Positions 33,303 to 43,594 are shown, counted from the first letter of the stretch. The stretch is DNA of 64,000 nucleotides from Noviherbaspirillum sp. Root189 (GCF_001428545.1 NZ_LMHZ01000012.1:307944-371943), one strand, 5' to 3'. Made by a program: numbers and translations. Notes: generated by a model not told the origin, from the letters alone.

Positions 33303-33842
33303 ATGCAACACTCGACAGGAACCGATGCCATCGGCGAGCGCAAGGTCATGGACCAGGAGACGCTTGATTTTGCGTTGAAGATATTCCAGCTGGTGCGCGC
33401 CGGGGATGCCGCGACGCTCACCCCTTTGCTTGATCAGGGTGTGCCACCCAATCTGCGCAATGAGAAGGGCGACAGCTTGCTGATGCTGGCGTGTTATCAC
33501 GGGCATTTCGACGCGGCGAAGGCGCTGCTTGAGCACGGGGCCGACCCTGAACTTCATAATGACCAGGGACAGACGCCTTTAGCTGGTGCAGCATACAAGG
33601 GCGATTTGCGTGTTGTGCAGCTCCTGCTCGATCGCGGTGCCAATGTCGAAGGCGCTGCGCCGGGCGGCAAGACGGCACTGATGCTTGCGGCAATGTTTAA
33701 TCGCACCGCCGTGGTCGACCTGCTGATTGCACGCGGCGCCAATATACAGGCACGTGATGCAAGCGGTCTTACCGCCCTGGATGCCGCTCGCATCATGGAT
33801 GCCAATGACACCGTTGCCCAACTGGCGCGATTGATGCGATAG
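33303..33842 (+). CDS. ankyrin repeat protein (catalase-linked, AnkB-like)
   Basis: A 179-aa protein made almost entirely of four to five ankyrin repeats (GDSLLMLACYHGHFDAAKALLEHGADPE..., GQTPLAGAAYKGDLRVVQLLLDRGANVE..., GKTALMLAAMFNRTAVVDLLIARGANI..., read in parts). No signal peptide is evident. In Pseudomonas an ankyrin protein encoded next to a catalase supports catalase activity, and this pair looks alike. AAAGGA lies 5 nt before the ATG. Confidence 0.85.
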   Translation: MQHSTGTDAIGERKVMDQETLDFALKIFQLVRAGDAATLTPLLDQGVPPNLRNEKGDSLLMLACYHGHFDAAKALLEHGADPELHNDQGQTPLAGAAYKGDLRVVQLLLDRGANVEGAAPGGKTALMLAAMFNRTAVVDLLIARGANIQARDASGLTALDAARIMDANDTVAQLARLMR

Positions 33843-34057
33843 CTTGATGCGATAAATTCGCTGTTCCTTCCACATTTGCCCTGGCTGGCAAACTCTGTCT
33901 GTCTGGCTTTTGCACTGAGGGACAACCAGCTTGACTTTCCGCGGAACCCTTCGGCTTCCTCAAGCCACTCATCTATACACAGCAAGGCAGTCCGATGAAG
34001 TTGCAGGGCGCAATCTGCGTCCGCCGGGCTGCGATTGCACATTTTCTGGAGGCGGTT

Positions 34058-34255
34058 ATGTCTCACGAATCGAATTTAAGCAGGCACGAAGAGCACCGTG
34101 AAATGCGTCGGATTCTAGGTGCTGAGCTACGAGGGCCGACGCTGGATATGGCCGAGATGCAGTTCAGTGTGACGCGGAGGAACTGTGAACCGCAGCAAGC
34201 CATGGAAGCCCTGACGATGCTGGCCGCCAGTCCGGCAGGATCCGATTTGCCATGA
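34058..34255 (+). CDS. small hypothetical protein
   Basis: A 65-aa frame beginning MSHESNLSRHEEHREMRR, preceded by GGAGG at good spacing. It is hydrophilic at the start, with no TM or known motif. A longer frame starts 21 codons upstream but lacks an SD. Reality is uncertain; support comes only from the SD and its place before a terminator. Confidence 0.35.
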   Translation: MSHESNLSRHEEHREMRRILGAELRGPTLDMAEMQFSVTRRNCEPQQAMEALTMLAASPAGSDLP

Positions 34256-34285
34256 AATGAAAACAGGCGGCGGCGACACGCAATA

Positions 34286-34318
34286 AAAAAGCCCTTGAGG
34301 TAATCTCAAGGGCTTTTT
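34286..34318. terminator. bidirectional intrinsic terminator
   Basis: A 14-bp stem AAAAAGCCCTTGAG / CTCAAGGGCTTTTT with a 5-nt loop and A/T tracts on both sides. It serves the small upstream frame and the convergent tRNA-Ser transcript. Confidence 0.9.
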
Positions 34319-34325
34319 CGTATTC

Positions 34326-34415
34326 TGGCGGAGAGGGAGGGATTCGAACCCTCGATACGCATAAACGTATACTGGATTTCGAGTCCAGCGCATTCGACCA
34401 CTCTGCCACCTCTCC
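34326..34415 (-). tRNA. tRNA-Ser (anticodon CGA)
   Basis: The minus strand reads GGAGAGGTGGCAGAGTGG... to ...CTCTCCGCCA, 90 nt including an encoded CCA. The anticodon loop CTCGAAA between CTGGA and TCCAG gives anticodon CGA (codon UCG). The long variable arm (TATACGTTTATGCGTA region) and T-loop GGTTCGAATCC fit a class II serine tRNA. A TATAAT (34458-34463) lies at promoter distance upstream. Confidence 0.97.
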
Positions 34416-34457
34416 GTCTTGGTCGTCTTGCGGCGGGCTAGCACCGCAAAGCACGAA

Positions 34458-34463
34458 ATTATA
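34458..34463 (-). promoter_or_regulatory. -10 element of tRNA-Ser
   Basis: Perfect TATAAT on the minus strand, 43 bp before the mature 5' end. The -35 region at 17 bp is poor. Confidence 0.5.
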
Positions 34464-34728
34464 GCAGAGATATTCTGACGCCGAATAGGGGTTGCAGTGG
34501 ATTAATTTTTCACCCTTTGAGCAACGTGCTGGCGAGGTGTGTTTTCCAATGCCACGTCAGTCGCACCGCCCAAAAAGGTTTCCTCGCATCATCATCTTGT
34601 CATAAACCTTCTTTAGCATTCTGGATGAAATATCAACGTCCCTATCAATAAAAACAAGAAAGCCTGTTTTGAGTCCGCATTTATTTTCGATCGCACCTGG
34701 TGACACTCTGGCACATGAATACCCGATC

Positions 34729-36633
34729 ATGACTATCTCACCGCCAGACGTACTGCCTGCCGGCGCAACCAGTCTGCCGGCATGCCGATGTGTGGCCAAG
34801 AAAGCGGCCAACGACCGGAATGACGACGCGAGCAGGCAGCCGGAGAACAAAGACGCCATGCTGTTATCGCGATTACACGAAATCCTGCATCAGCGGCAGT
34901 TGACCGCGCTGTTCCAGCCCATCATCAACATGCAGCGTGGCGACATCGTCGGCTATGAAGGCCTGATCCGCGGTCCTTCCGACAGTCCGCTGCATTCGCC
35001 GATGAATCTCTTCAAGGTCGCGCGGGCGCATCATCTCAGCGTCGAGGTGGAGCACATGTGCCGCCGCGTGGTGCTGGAACGATTTGCAGAATTGCAGCTG
35101 CCCGGCAAACTGTTCCTCAACGTCAGCCCTGAAATGCTGCTGCAGCCGCAGGCACGGCATGGGGAAACGCTCGGCTACATCGATGAAGTGGGTATCCATC
35201 CGGATCGGGTCATCATCGAATTGACCGAGAATCAGCCGACCTATGATTACGACCTGCTGCGCGAAGCGGTAATGCATTATCGCGGAATGGGTTTTCAGAT
35301 TGCCATCGATGACTTGGGGGAAGGCTTTTCCAGTTTGCGGCTGTGGTCGGAACTGCGTCCCGAATACGTAAAAATCGACATGCACTTTGTGCAAGGCATC
35401 AATCAGGATCCGGTAAAGCTGCAGTTCGTCCGTTCGATCCAGGAAATCGCCCAGGAATCGGGCACTATCGCCATTGCCGAAGGAATCGAGACGCAGACTG
35501 AATTGCTGCTGATCCGCGACCTCGACATTGCTTATGGTCAGGGCTACCATATCGCAAGGCCTCATGCGCATCCGGCAACGGATGTCGCAGCCGACATCGT
35601 GGCATCACTCAATCGCAATGGCGTGTCGGTCTACCCTTACCGGACTGCCCTGAAACATAACGTCATCACCGCCACCAAGCTGTTGCGGGCGATACCGCCG
35701 GTATCGCCTGGGATGACGAATACCGATGTGTACGACATGTTCATTGGTGCGCCGGAGCTGCAGATTGTGCCTGTCGTTGAAAACGGGATGCCGGTAGGGC
35801 TGATCACGCGCCATGATCTGATTGACCGCTTTGCCCGCCTGTTCTCGCGCGACGTCTACGGCAAGAAGCCCTGTACGACCTTCATGGATCCCTACCCGCT
35901 GATCATTGACAAGGACACCAGCCTGCAGGAACTGAGCCGCACCATCGTCGAGGCCGACCATCATCATCTGTCGAACGGTTTCATCATCACGGCCGAGGGT
36001 CGTTATATCGGCATGGGCACCGGCCAGGATCTGATGCGCGAAATCACGCAAATGCAGATCAATGCGGCGCGCTACGCGAATCCATTGACCCTGCTGCCAG
36101 GGAACGTGCCGATCAATGAGCATATCGACCGGCTACTGCAGAGTGGCGTACCTTTCTTTGCGTGTTATGCAGACCTGGACCACTTCAAGCCCTTCAATGA
36201 TGCGTTCGGTTATCGCAAGGGCGACGATGTAATCCAGCTGACCGGCAGGACCCTGGCGGCGCACTGTGATCCCACGCGTGATTTCATCGGCCATATCGGC
36301 GGCGATGATTTCATCGTGCTGTTTCAGAGCGAGGACTGGGAAGTGCGTTGCCGCAGCATCATGGAGGTGATGGCCACAGCGATTCCCGAGCACTATAGCG
36401 CGCAAGACCGTGAGCGCGGCGCCTATGCCAGCGAAAACCGCCGCGGGCGGACGGTGCTCCATCCGTTGATCAGTATCTCACTTGGTGTGGTCCGCGTAGA
36501 ACCCGGTAATTTTCTGTCGCATCATCAGATCGCGGCGGCGGCGGCGGATGCAAAAAAACAGGCGAAGAAAATTTCCGGCAACAGTTTGTTCATTGAACGG
36601 CGCCAAGGCTCGGCTTCGCCGGCGTGGGGCTAA
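34729..36633 (+). CDS. EAL-CBS-GGDEF cyclic-di-GMP signalling protein
   Basis: 634 aa from the chosen ATG; the frame opens 20 codons earlier at a TTG, and none of the starts has a clear SD. Order: Ala-rich N-terminus; EAL domain with YEGLIRGP (EGL for EAL), LNVSPEML, IIELTENQ, IAIDDLGEGFSSL, YVKIDMHF and AEGIET, so most metal and catalytic residues are kept; two CBS repeats (QIVPVVENGMPVGLITRHDL...); and GGDEF with GHIGGDDFIVLF. Hydrolysis of c-di-GMP is plausible. GGDDF may be active or a GTP-binding regulator. No TM segments. Confidence 0.88.
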   Translation: MTISPPDVLPAGATSLPACRCVAKKAANDRNDDASRQPENKDAMLLSRLHEILHQRQLTALFQPIINMQRGDIVGYEGLIRGPSDSPLHSPMNLFKVARAHHLSVEVEHMCRRVVLERFAELQLPGKLFLNVSPEMLLQPQARHGETLGYIDEVGIHPDRVIIELTENQPTYDYDLLREAVMHYRGMGFQIAIDDLGEGFSSLRLWSELRPEYVKIDMHFVQGINQDPVKLQFVRSIQEIAQESGTIAIAEGIETQTELLLIRDLDIAYGQGYHIARPHAHPATDVAADIVASLNRNGVSVYPYRTALKHNVITATKLLRAIPPVSPGMTNTDVYDMFIGAPELQIVPVVENGMPVGLITRHDLIDRFARLFSRDVYGKKPCTTFMDPYPLIIDKDTSLQELSRTIVEADHHHLSNGFIITAEGRYIGMGTGQDLMREITQMQINAARYANPLTLLPGNVPINEHIDRLLQSGVPFFACYADLDHFKPFNDAFGYRKGDDVIQLTGRTLAAHCDPTRDFIGHIGGDDFIVLFQSEDWEVRCRSIMEVMATAIPEHYSAQDRERGAYASENRRGRTVLHPLISISLGVVRVEPGNFLSHHQIAAAAADAKKQAKKISGNSLFIERRQGSASPAWG

Positions 36634-36679
36634 AGCGCTTTAGCCACCGCCACACGCGGACACCCGGTTGATTAAAAGC

Positions 36680-38059
<1,380 letters not shown>

Positions 38060-38102
38060 TTATTGCCAAGGAAGCTAGCGACTCACGGCGCGGCAGGCTA
38101 GG

Positions 38103-38747
38103 TTATGGTCCGGCTTGCAGTGCCGCCTTGGCTACCGCCTCGGCCATAGCCGGAGCGTCGCCCGTTTTTTCTGCCCGCAGACCCGCCTCCACACCGGCCC
38201 GGTTGATTTCGGGCTGGTTCTGGCTGACTTTCCATTTCCCCAACAAGCGAGTAATGCTGATCTCTATGCCGACGAGCGCGGGCAGCAACTTCGCAATGAA
38301 GTCGGCCGGTGCATCGCCCACTTGCCAGGGGGCGGAGCGGTCCGCTTCATGGGCCTGCGTCAGGCGCTCCAGCTGGGCCCGGATCCATGCCGGATCGTCA
38401 ATGACACGCAGCGTACCGTAGGCGTGCACCACCATGTAGTTGTAGGTTGGCACTACCCTGCTGTCCTCAAGCTTGGTCGGATAGAACGACGGGCTGATAT
38501 AGGCACGCGGTCCTTGAAATACAACAAGCGGCTCGGCCGCAGCCGATGTATCCCGCCACACCGGGTTGCTGCGCGCAACGTGGGCGCGCAAGGTTCCCAG
38601 CGCGCCATCGGAAGCGATTTCAAATGGCAAATGATTGGCGTTGAGACCCTGGTCACCAAGTGTGACCAGGGTGCCCAAGGGGTGGTCGCGCATCAGCTGA
38701 TGCATGACCTCGGTACGGGTTTCTTCAAATTTGGATGGAATGTACAT
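38103..38747 (-). CDS. PaiB-type FMN-binding split-barrel protein
   Basis: A 214-aa protein of the PaiB/negative transcriptional regulator family. It begins MYIPSKFEE and has HPLGTLVT, LNANHLPFEI, the VVFQGPRAYISPSFYP core and VPTYNYMVVHAYG, all typical. PaiB in Bacillus lowers sporulation and protease gene expression; in proteobacteria the flavin-binding fold is clear but the function is not. It follows the OsmC gene by 9 bp on the same strand. Confidence 0.85.
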   Translation of the reverse strand: MYIPSKFEETRTEVMHQLMRDHPLGTLVTLGDQGLNANHLPFEIASDGALGTLRAHVARSNPVWRDTSAAAEPLVVFQGPRAYISPSFYPTKLEDSRVVPTYNYMVVHAYGTLRVIDDPAWIRAQLERLTQAHEADRSAPWQVGDAPADFIAKLLPALVGIEISITRLLGKWKVSQNQPEINRAGVEAGLRAEKTGDAPAMAEAVAKAALQAGP

Positions 38748-38756
38748 CGGATTTCT

Positions 38757-39218
38757 TTATGCCGGTTCGACTACGATTTCCGATTTCACGGAGTTGGCAA
38801 TGAAACATTCTTCATGCGCCTGATGATGCAGACGGTCGAGCTCTTCCGCACCGGGCTGCCGCTCGCCGGCAAACACGATGCGCGGACGCAGGGTAACGCG
38901 CGTGACGGCGATGCGGCCTTCAGCATTCTTTTTCATCACGCCCAGTGCATGGTCGTCATAGCTGTCGACGATGAATCCCTGCTTTCCCGCAATCCAGAGG
39001 AAAGTCAGCATGTGACAGCTTGAGACGGCGGCGACAAAGGCTTCTTCCGGATCAACCGCCTTCGCGACCGACATCGGCTCCGGCACAACCGATGGCGATG
39101 ATGACGCCGGCACGTCGATGCCGCCGTCAAAACTCCAGCGATGGCCGCGGCTGTAACGGTTGTCGCTGAAAGGCTGCTCTCCGCGACTCCAGGAAATGGT
39201 AGCTTCGTAGGTATGCAT
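38757..39218 (-). CDS. OsmC/Ohr family peroxide-detoxifying protein
   Basis: 153 aa from MHTYEATISW, the usual OsmC-family N-terminus; a longer frame 26 codons upstream was rejected. The catalytic cysteines are C in VSSCHMLTFLW and C in HEECFIANSVKSEI, as in OsmC/Ohr thiol peroxidases that reduce organic hydroperoxides. EEAFVAAVSSCH is the signature. It leads the osmC-paiB pair, divergent from the MocR gene. Confidence 0.9.
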   Translation of the reverse strand: MHTYEATISWSRGEQPFSDNRYSRGHRWSFDGGIDVPASSSPSVVPEPMSVAKAVDPEEAFVAAVSSCHMLTFLWIAGKQGFIVDSYDDHALGVMKKNAEGRIAVTRVTLRPRIVFAGERQPGAEELDRLHHQAHEECFIANSVKSEIVVEPA

Positions 39219-39332
39219 GATTTTCGTAATAAATGACAAATGGCGGTTAAATAGCGAAGACAACGTGAATGGCCACATGAACATGTGGACGCACAACAGG
39301 GATACCGAGAAAGCTTACCTATCGCATTGGCT

Positions 39333-39365
39333 TTCTTAAAGTACCAATAAATGGTAATTTAAGAA
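39333..39365. promoter_or_regulatory. large imperfect palindrome, candidate MocR operator
   Basis: TTCTTAAAGTACCA and TGGTAATTTAAGAA pair at 13 of 14 positions around a 5-nt centre. TACCAAT in its left arm recurs 24 bp downstream (39366-39372), next to the regulator's start codon. Paired direct repeats upstream of the gene are typical MocR/PdxR binding sites. The site lies between the divergent osmC and MocR genes. Confidence 0.55.
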
Positions 39366-39376
39366 TACCAATTTGG

Positions 39377-40921
39377 ATGCCAGCCATGCACTTCGCCCAG
39401 TCACTCGCCACCTTGCGCCTCGATCCTGCCGCATCGACGCCGATGTTTCGCCAGCTTTATGCCGCGATCAAGCAAGCCATTCTCTCGGGCACTCTGGGGC
39501 CCGGCGTCCAGTTGCCTCCAACCCGCGAGCTGTCCGAGCTGTTTGGCGTATCCCGGCAAACCATCCTCAACGCCTATGCACAGTTGCTGGCCGAAGGTTA
39601 CCTCTCCGGCGTGGTCGGCAAAGGGACGTTTGTCAGCGCATCGCTGTCTCTCCCCGATCACAGGCAGCCTCAACCACATGCGCAGCCAATCCGTCCTCTG
39701 TCTGCCCGCGGCGCACGCCTGTCCGGACCTGACGCTTATCTGCCCTACCATCAGGGGGCGCCACGCGCGTTCCGTATCGGCATGCCGGGACTGGACGCAT
39801 TTCCGTTCGATATCTGGTCGCGACTGGAAGCAAGGCGCTGGCGGCGGCCTTCCCATGAACTGGGATATGGTGATCCGGCAGGTTATCTGCCCTTGCGCGA
39901 GGCACTGGCAGGCTACTTGCGCGCCGCACGTGGTGTGCAATGCACGGCCGAGCAGGTCATCATTACTTCCGGATCGCAGCAAGCGGTCTACCTGATCGCG
40001 ACCATGCTGCTGATGCCGGGCGACCAGGCCTGGGTGGAAGAACCCGGGTATCGCGGAATCAATGCATCGCTGAAGGCAGCCGATGCCGCGATCTGTCCAG
40101 TACCGGTCGACAGCGATGGCTTGTGCGTCGGCGACGGCATTGCACACTATCCCGATGCGCGACTGGTGTATGTCACACCCACGCATCAGCTACCGCTCGG
40201 CATGACCATGAGCCTGCAACGCCGACTTGAATTGCTGGCCTGGGCCGCCGCCAACAAGACCTGGGTCGTCGAGGACGACTATGACAGTGAATATCGCTAC
40301 GATGGCCCGCCGCTGGCGTCTTTGCAAAGCCTCGATAATGCAGGCTGCGTTATCTATGTCGGCACGCTGTCGAAGGTGTTGTTCCCTGGTTTGCGTCTCG
40401 GCTACATCGTCGCGCCTACCGAACTGGCCGAGGCGTTTGCGCAGGGCAAGGCGATCCTCGATCGTCACGCACCCCTGGTGCCGCAGGCAGTATTGGCCGA
40501 CTTCATCAATGAGGGACATTTTCAGCGGCATATCCGGCGTACGCGGGATAGGTATGCCGAAAGGCGCGATGTATTGATTCACTCCCTGCAGGAGCGTTTA
40601 TCCGGCTGTCTGGAATTGGGCACCACCGATACAGGACTGCACCTGCCGGTGATGTTCAAGGAAAGATGCAACGACGACGCCATCGCCCGGGCCGGACTCG
40701 AATACGGACTGGAATTGCGCGGTCTTTCTTATTTTTATAATGAACCGGAGGATCGCTCACGAGCCACGCGAGCTTGCGGCCTGCTGTTGGGATTTGCGGC
40801 CATCACGCCGGCCGAGATCCGGCGCGGCGTGGACAGCTTGTGCAAGTTGCTGGAGGAGCGCTCAGGCAAGCGTCAGCAGGGCCACGCCGGCAGTCGCAAT
40901 CGCGCCGCCACCAGCACGTAG
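39377..40921 (+). CDS. MocR family transcriptional regulator (GntR HTH plus aminotransferase domain)
   Basis: A 514-aa PLP-dependent regulator. Residues ~20-90 are a GntR winged helix (MFRQLYAAIKQAILSG, LPPTRELSELFGVSRQTILNAYAQL). Residues ~130-500 are an aminotransferase fold I domain with the PLP aspartate region (VVEDDYDSEYRYDG) and Schiff-base lysine in VGTLSKVLFPGLRLG. Either of two ATGs nine bases apart could start it. The last ~20 codons overlap the 3' end of hupE tail-to-tail. Targets are probably itself and osmC-paiB. Confidence 0.9.
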   Translation: MPAMHFAQSLATLRLDPAASTPMFRQLYAAIKQAILSGTLGPGVQLPPTRELSELFGVSRQTILNAYAQLLAEGYLSGVVGKGTFVSASLSLPDHRQPQPHAQPIRPLSARGARLSGPDAYLPYHQGAPRAFRIGMPGLDAFPFDIWSRLEARRWRRPSHELGYGDPAGYLPLREALAGYLRAARGVQCTAEQVIITSGSQQAVYLIATMLLMPGDQAWVEEPGYRGINASLKAADAAICPVPVDSDGLCVGDGIAHYPDARLVYVTPTHQLPLGMTMSLQRRLELLAWAAANKTWVVEDDYDSEYRYDGPPLASLQSLDNAGCVIYVGTLSKVLFPGLRLGYIVAPTELAEAFAQGKAILDRHAPLVPQAVLADFINEGHFQRHIRRTRDRYAERRDVLIHSLQERLSGCLELGTTDTGLHLPVMFKERCNDDAIARAGLEYGLELRGLSYFYNEPEDRSRATRACGLLLGFAAITPAEIRRGVDSLCKLLEERSGKRQQGHAGSRNRAATST

Positions 40922-41440
40922 CAGTCCTGACGTGATTGCACCACGCGCGAGCACGCCGCTGAGCATGCCTGCCAGATGCAGCATCATTGTGGCAGCGATA
41001 AAGCCTGCGCCGTACGCGAGCATCGATCCACCGGCGGGTGCTTCAATACCATGTGCATAGCCATGCAGTAAACCAAACAGTGCAACGATGGCTGCTCCGG
41101 CTACCACCGGCATGCGAACCGCGAAGGCAACCAGCAGCCCGAGCAGCGCGACTGAAGCCGCAATACCGGACTCGACATATTGGAGACTACCGAATTGCAT
41201 CGCCAGGACAGCGCCCAGTCCCATCATCAAGGGAAAAGCCAGCGGCATCAGCAAGGCCAGCGCACGCTTCTGCTGCGCGGCCCAGATGCCAACCGCCAGC
41301 ATCGCCAGCAGATGATCCCAGCCCGCGAAAGGATGTGACAGACCAGCCGCAAAGCTGGCGCTCGCATGATGTGCGCCGGGATGAGCGAGGGCCGGACCGG
41401 CGAGCAAGGCGGCGGAAGCGATGAAGAGAGTGCGGGTCAT
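40862..41440 (-). CDS. HupE/UreJ family nickel/cobalt permease
   Basis: A 192-aa membrane protein, probably a Ni2+/Co2+ transporter. The signal-like N-terminus ends at GPALAHPGAHHAS. The HupE motif HPFAGWDHLLAMLAVG follows, and later helices carry GLLHGYAHGIE, whose histidines are proposed metal ligands. Six to seven TM helices. An extension 25 codons upstream was rejected because the family starts at this signal sequence. No urease or hydrogenase genes are in the window. Confidence 0.88.
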   Translation of the reverse strand: MTRTLFIASAALLAGPALAHPGAHHASASFAAGLSHPFAGWDHLLAMLAVGIWAAQQKRALALLMPLAFPLMMGLGAVLAMQFGSLQYVESGIAASVALLGLLVAFAVRMPVVAGAAIVALFGLLHGYAHGIEAPAGGSMLAYGAGFIAATMMLHLAGMLSGVLARGAITSGLLRAGGGAIATAGVALLTLA

Positions 41441-41664
41441 GAGTGAGCGAGAGCGGTGCAAGATAGTCCTCCATGTAATGTTGCGGTTTTGTACTGAAAC
41501 GGTGCATTGCTGCACTGTTATTGCGCATGCCTTTACGCGATCGCGTTGCGGTCACCTTCTCGGTGCCATCTTCCCCATGTCACATATCGGCGAACGCGTC
41601 CCCACACGCTTCGGGACCGCTTTGCGCATTCTTTAGCGCTCTCTTAGCAAGACCTGAGCCTGCC

Positions 41665-42516
41665 CTACATCTTTTCTGTCTCGCCGCTCTTTGGCTGCCA
41701 CTTCATCAGCCGGCGCTCAATCATGCCGACCACCGTATCGAGCACCAGCGCAAATGCAGTCAGTACCAGAATCCCGGCGAACACCGTGTTGATATCGAAA
41801 GTGCCTTCCGCCTGGAGAATCAGGTAGCCGACGCCGCGTGCGGAGCCAAGATATTCACCTACGATTGCACCGACAAATGCCAGACCGACGGAAGTATGCA
41901 GGCTCGAAAACACCCATGATGTCGCCGACGGGAGGTAGACCTGGCGCAGCAGTTGCCGTTGATTGGCACCGAGCATGCGCGCGTTCGCCAGCACGACGGG
42001 GCTCACTTCCTTCACGCCCTGGTACACGTTGAAGAACACAATGAAGAACACCAGCGTCACCGCGAGCGCCACCTTCGACCAGATACCGAGACCGAACCAC
42101 ATCGCAAAGATCGGCGCGAGAATCACGCGCGGCATCGAGTTGGCGGCCTTGATATACGGGTCGAATATGGCGGAAGTCAGCGGCGACAGGGCCAGCCACA
42201 AACCAAAGACCAGGCCGAGCAGCGTGCCGATGCCGAAGGCCAGCAGCGTTTCTGTCAAAGTCACCAGCAGATGCGGATAAATCTCGGCCGGAAAATTAAG
42301 GGTAAACCAGGTACTGTCCCCGAGTCCGACTTCCAGTGAACCGCTACCCACTGTGAACCACTGCCAGATGCGCACCATTACCTTGAGCGGCTCACCGAAG
42401 AAAAATGCAGCCTTGGGATCGCGGGTCGCGAAGTGCCAGATTGCAAAGAAGACGATCAGTACGAGGACCTGCCAGATGCGCAGGTTTTTGTGGTTCGGTT
42501 TGATGAAATTCAGCAT
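41665..42516 (-). CDS. ABC transporter permease (SsuC/TauC/NrtB type)
   Basis: A 283-aa inner-membrane subunit with six TM helices. The EAA loop is SPVVLANARMLGANQRQLLRQVYLPSA in parts, and NSMPRVILAPIFAMWFGLGIWSKVAL is characteristic of the nitrate/sulfonate/taurine permease group. It is the last gene of the caiB-like/binding protein/ATPase/permease strand. The substrate is not readable from the sequence. Confidence 0.9.
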   Translation of the reverse strand: MLNFIKPNHKNLRIWQVLVLIVFFAIWHFATRDPKAAFFFGEPLKVMVRIWQWFTVGSGSLEVGLGDSTWFTLNFPAEIYPHLLVTLTETLLAFGIGTLLGLVFGLWLALSPLTSAIFDPYIKAANSMPRVILAPIFAMWFGLGIWSKVALAVTLVFFIVFFNVYQGVKEVSPVVLANARMLGANQRQLLRQVYLPSATSWVFSSLHTSVGLAFVGAIVGEYLGSARGVGYLILQAEGTFDINTVFAGILVLTAFALVLDTVVGMIERRLMKWQPKSGETEKM

Positions 42517-42630
42517 CGATTATCTGTCTTGTTGATTTGCCGATGATCCAAGGCGATACGTAGGCGATACGTAGGCGATAGGCAGTCGTTACCGCTATTG
42601 CTCCTGGTAATGCTATTGCTACCGTTATTG
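42517..42630. repeat. short tandem repeats between permease and ATPase genes
   Basis: aggcgatacgt is repeated twice and a third time in part (42551-42580), followed by several gctattgct-like copies to about 42635. Low-complexity spacer of unknown meaning; it may be slippage-prone. Confidence 0.5.
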
Positions 42631-43455
42631 CTACGCTTTGATTTTCTGCTGCTGGTAACCCTTCAGGACTTCTTCGCGCAGCACATTCCAGATTTGCGCA
42701 TGTAACTCCACAAACCGGGGATGCATGCGGATTTCGGCAACGTCGCGCGGTCGCGGAAGATCGATATGGAACTCCCCGATGGGATGCGTTTGCGGGCCCG
42801 CCGACAGCACCACTACCCTGTCCGACATGGCGATGGCTTCATCAAGGTCGTGGGTAATGAACAGCACTGCTTTCTTCTTTGCGTTCCACAAATCCAGCAC
42901 CTCGTTTTCCATTAATTGTCGTGTCTGGATGTCGAGTGCCGAGAACGGTTCATCCATCAGGATAATGTCCGGATCAAGAATCAGCGTTTGTGCCAGTGCT
43001 ACCCGTTTACGCATGCCTCCCGACAGCTGATGCGGATAGCGGTCGCCAAATCCTTGCAGGCCGACGCGAGCCAGCCACTCTTCGCCCAGCCGGTTGGCTT
43101 CGGCATCACTGACGCCGCGAAACTGCAGCCCGGCGACCACGTTCTGCATGGCGCTGCGCCAGGGCATCAATGCATCGGTCTGGAACATATATCCGGCCCG
43201 GCGATTGATCCCGTTCAGTGCCTCACCAAACACCTTCACGGATCCGGTTGAAGGTGCCAGCAAGCCGGCACCGACGTTAAGCAAGGTCGACTTGCCGCAG
43301 CCGGTCGGACCGACTACGGAAACGAACTCGCCCGGTGCGATATGCAGGCTGGTGTCAGCTACCGCAGTGTAGCGTTGCGAACGGTCGTCTTTGGAAATGA
43401 AGGTGCAGGAAATGTCGTCGAGAGCAAGCGCTGGTGTCATCGTCGCTGGTGTCAT
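42631..43455 (-). CDS. ABC transporter ATP-binding protein (SsuB/TauB/NrtD type)
   Basis: A 274-aa ATPase with Walker A VGPTGCGKST, signature LSGGMRKRVALAQ, Walker B DIILMDEPFSALD and H-switch FITHDLDEAI. A 15-bp direct repeat at the start encodes MTPA-TMTPA, leaving two candidate ATGs 15 bp apart. It lies between the binding protein and permease genes of one importer. Confidence 0.92.
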   Translation of the reverse strand: MTPATMTPALALDDISCTFISKDDRSQRYTAVADTSLHIAPGEFVSVVGPTGCGKSTLLNVGAGLLAPSTGSVKVFGEALNGINRRAGYMFQTDALMPWRSAMQNVVAGLQFRGVSDAEANRLGEEWLARVGLQGFGDRYPHQLSGGMRKRVALAQTLILDPDIILMDEPFSALDIQTRQLMENEVLDLWNAKKKAVLFITHDLDEAIAMSDRVVVLSAGPQTHPIGEFHIDLPRPRDVAEIRMHPRFVELHAQIWNVLREEVLKGYQQQKIKA

Positions 43456-43594
43456 CGTTGGTCATGCCCTTGAGGGCAATCGTCGGCCTGTTCGTTTTGG
43501 ACGAAGCCGGAATGGTGCGTACATCACCCGTGCCGGCTTCATTTTTTTCCGCCTGTCTGGCTTGGCGGTGTCTAGCTTGCGGACCTGCTTGTAC

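Noticed and set aside
34127..34454. Minus-strand open frames over the tRNA-Ser gene
   Set aside because: They overlap a tRNA and a terminator and have no similarity to proteins.
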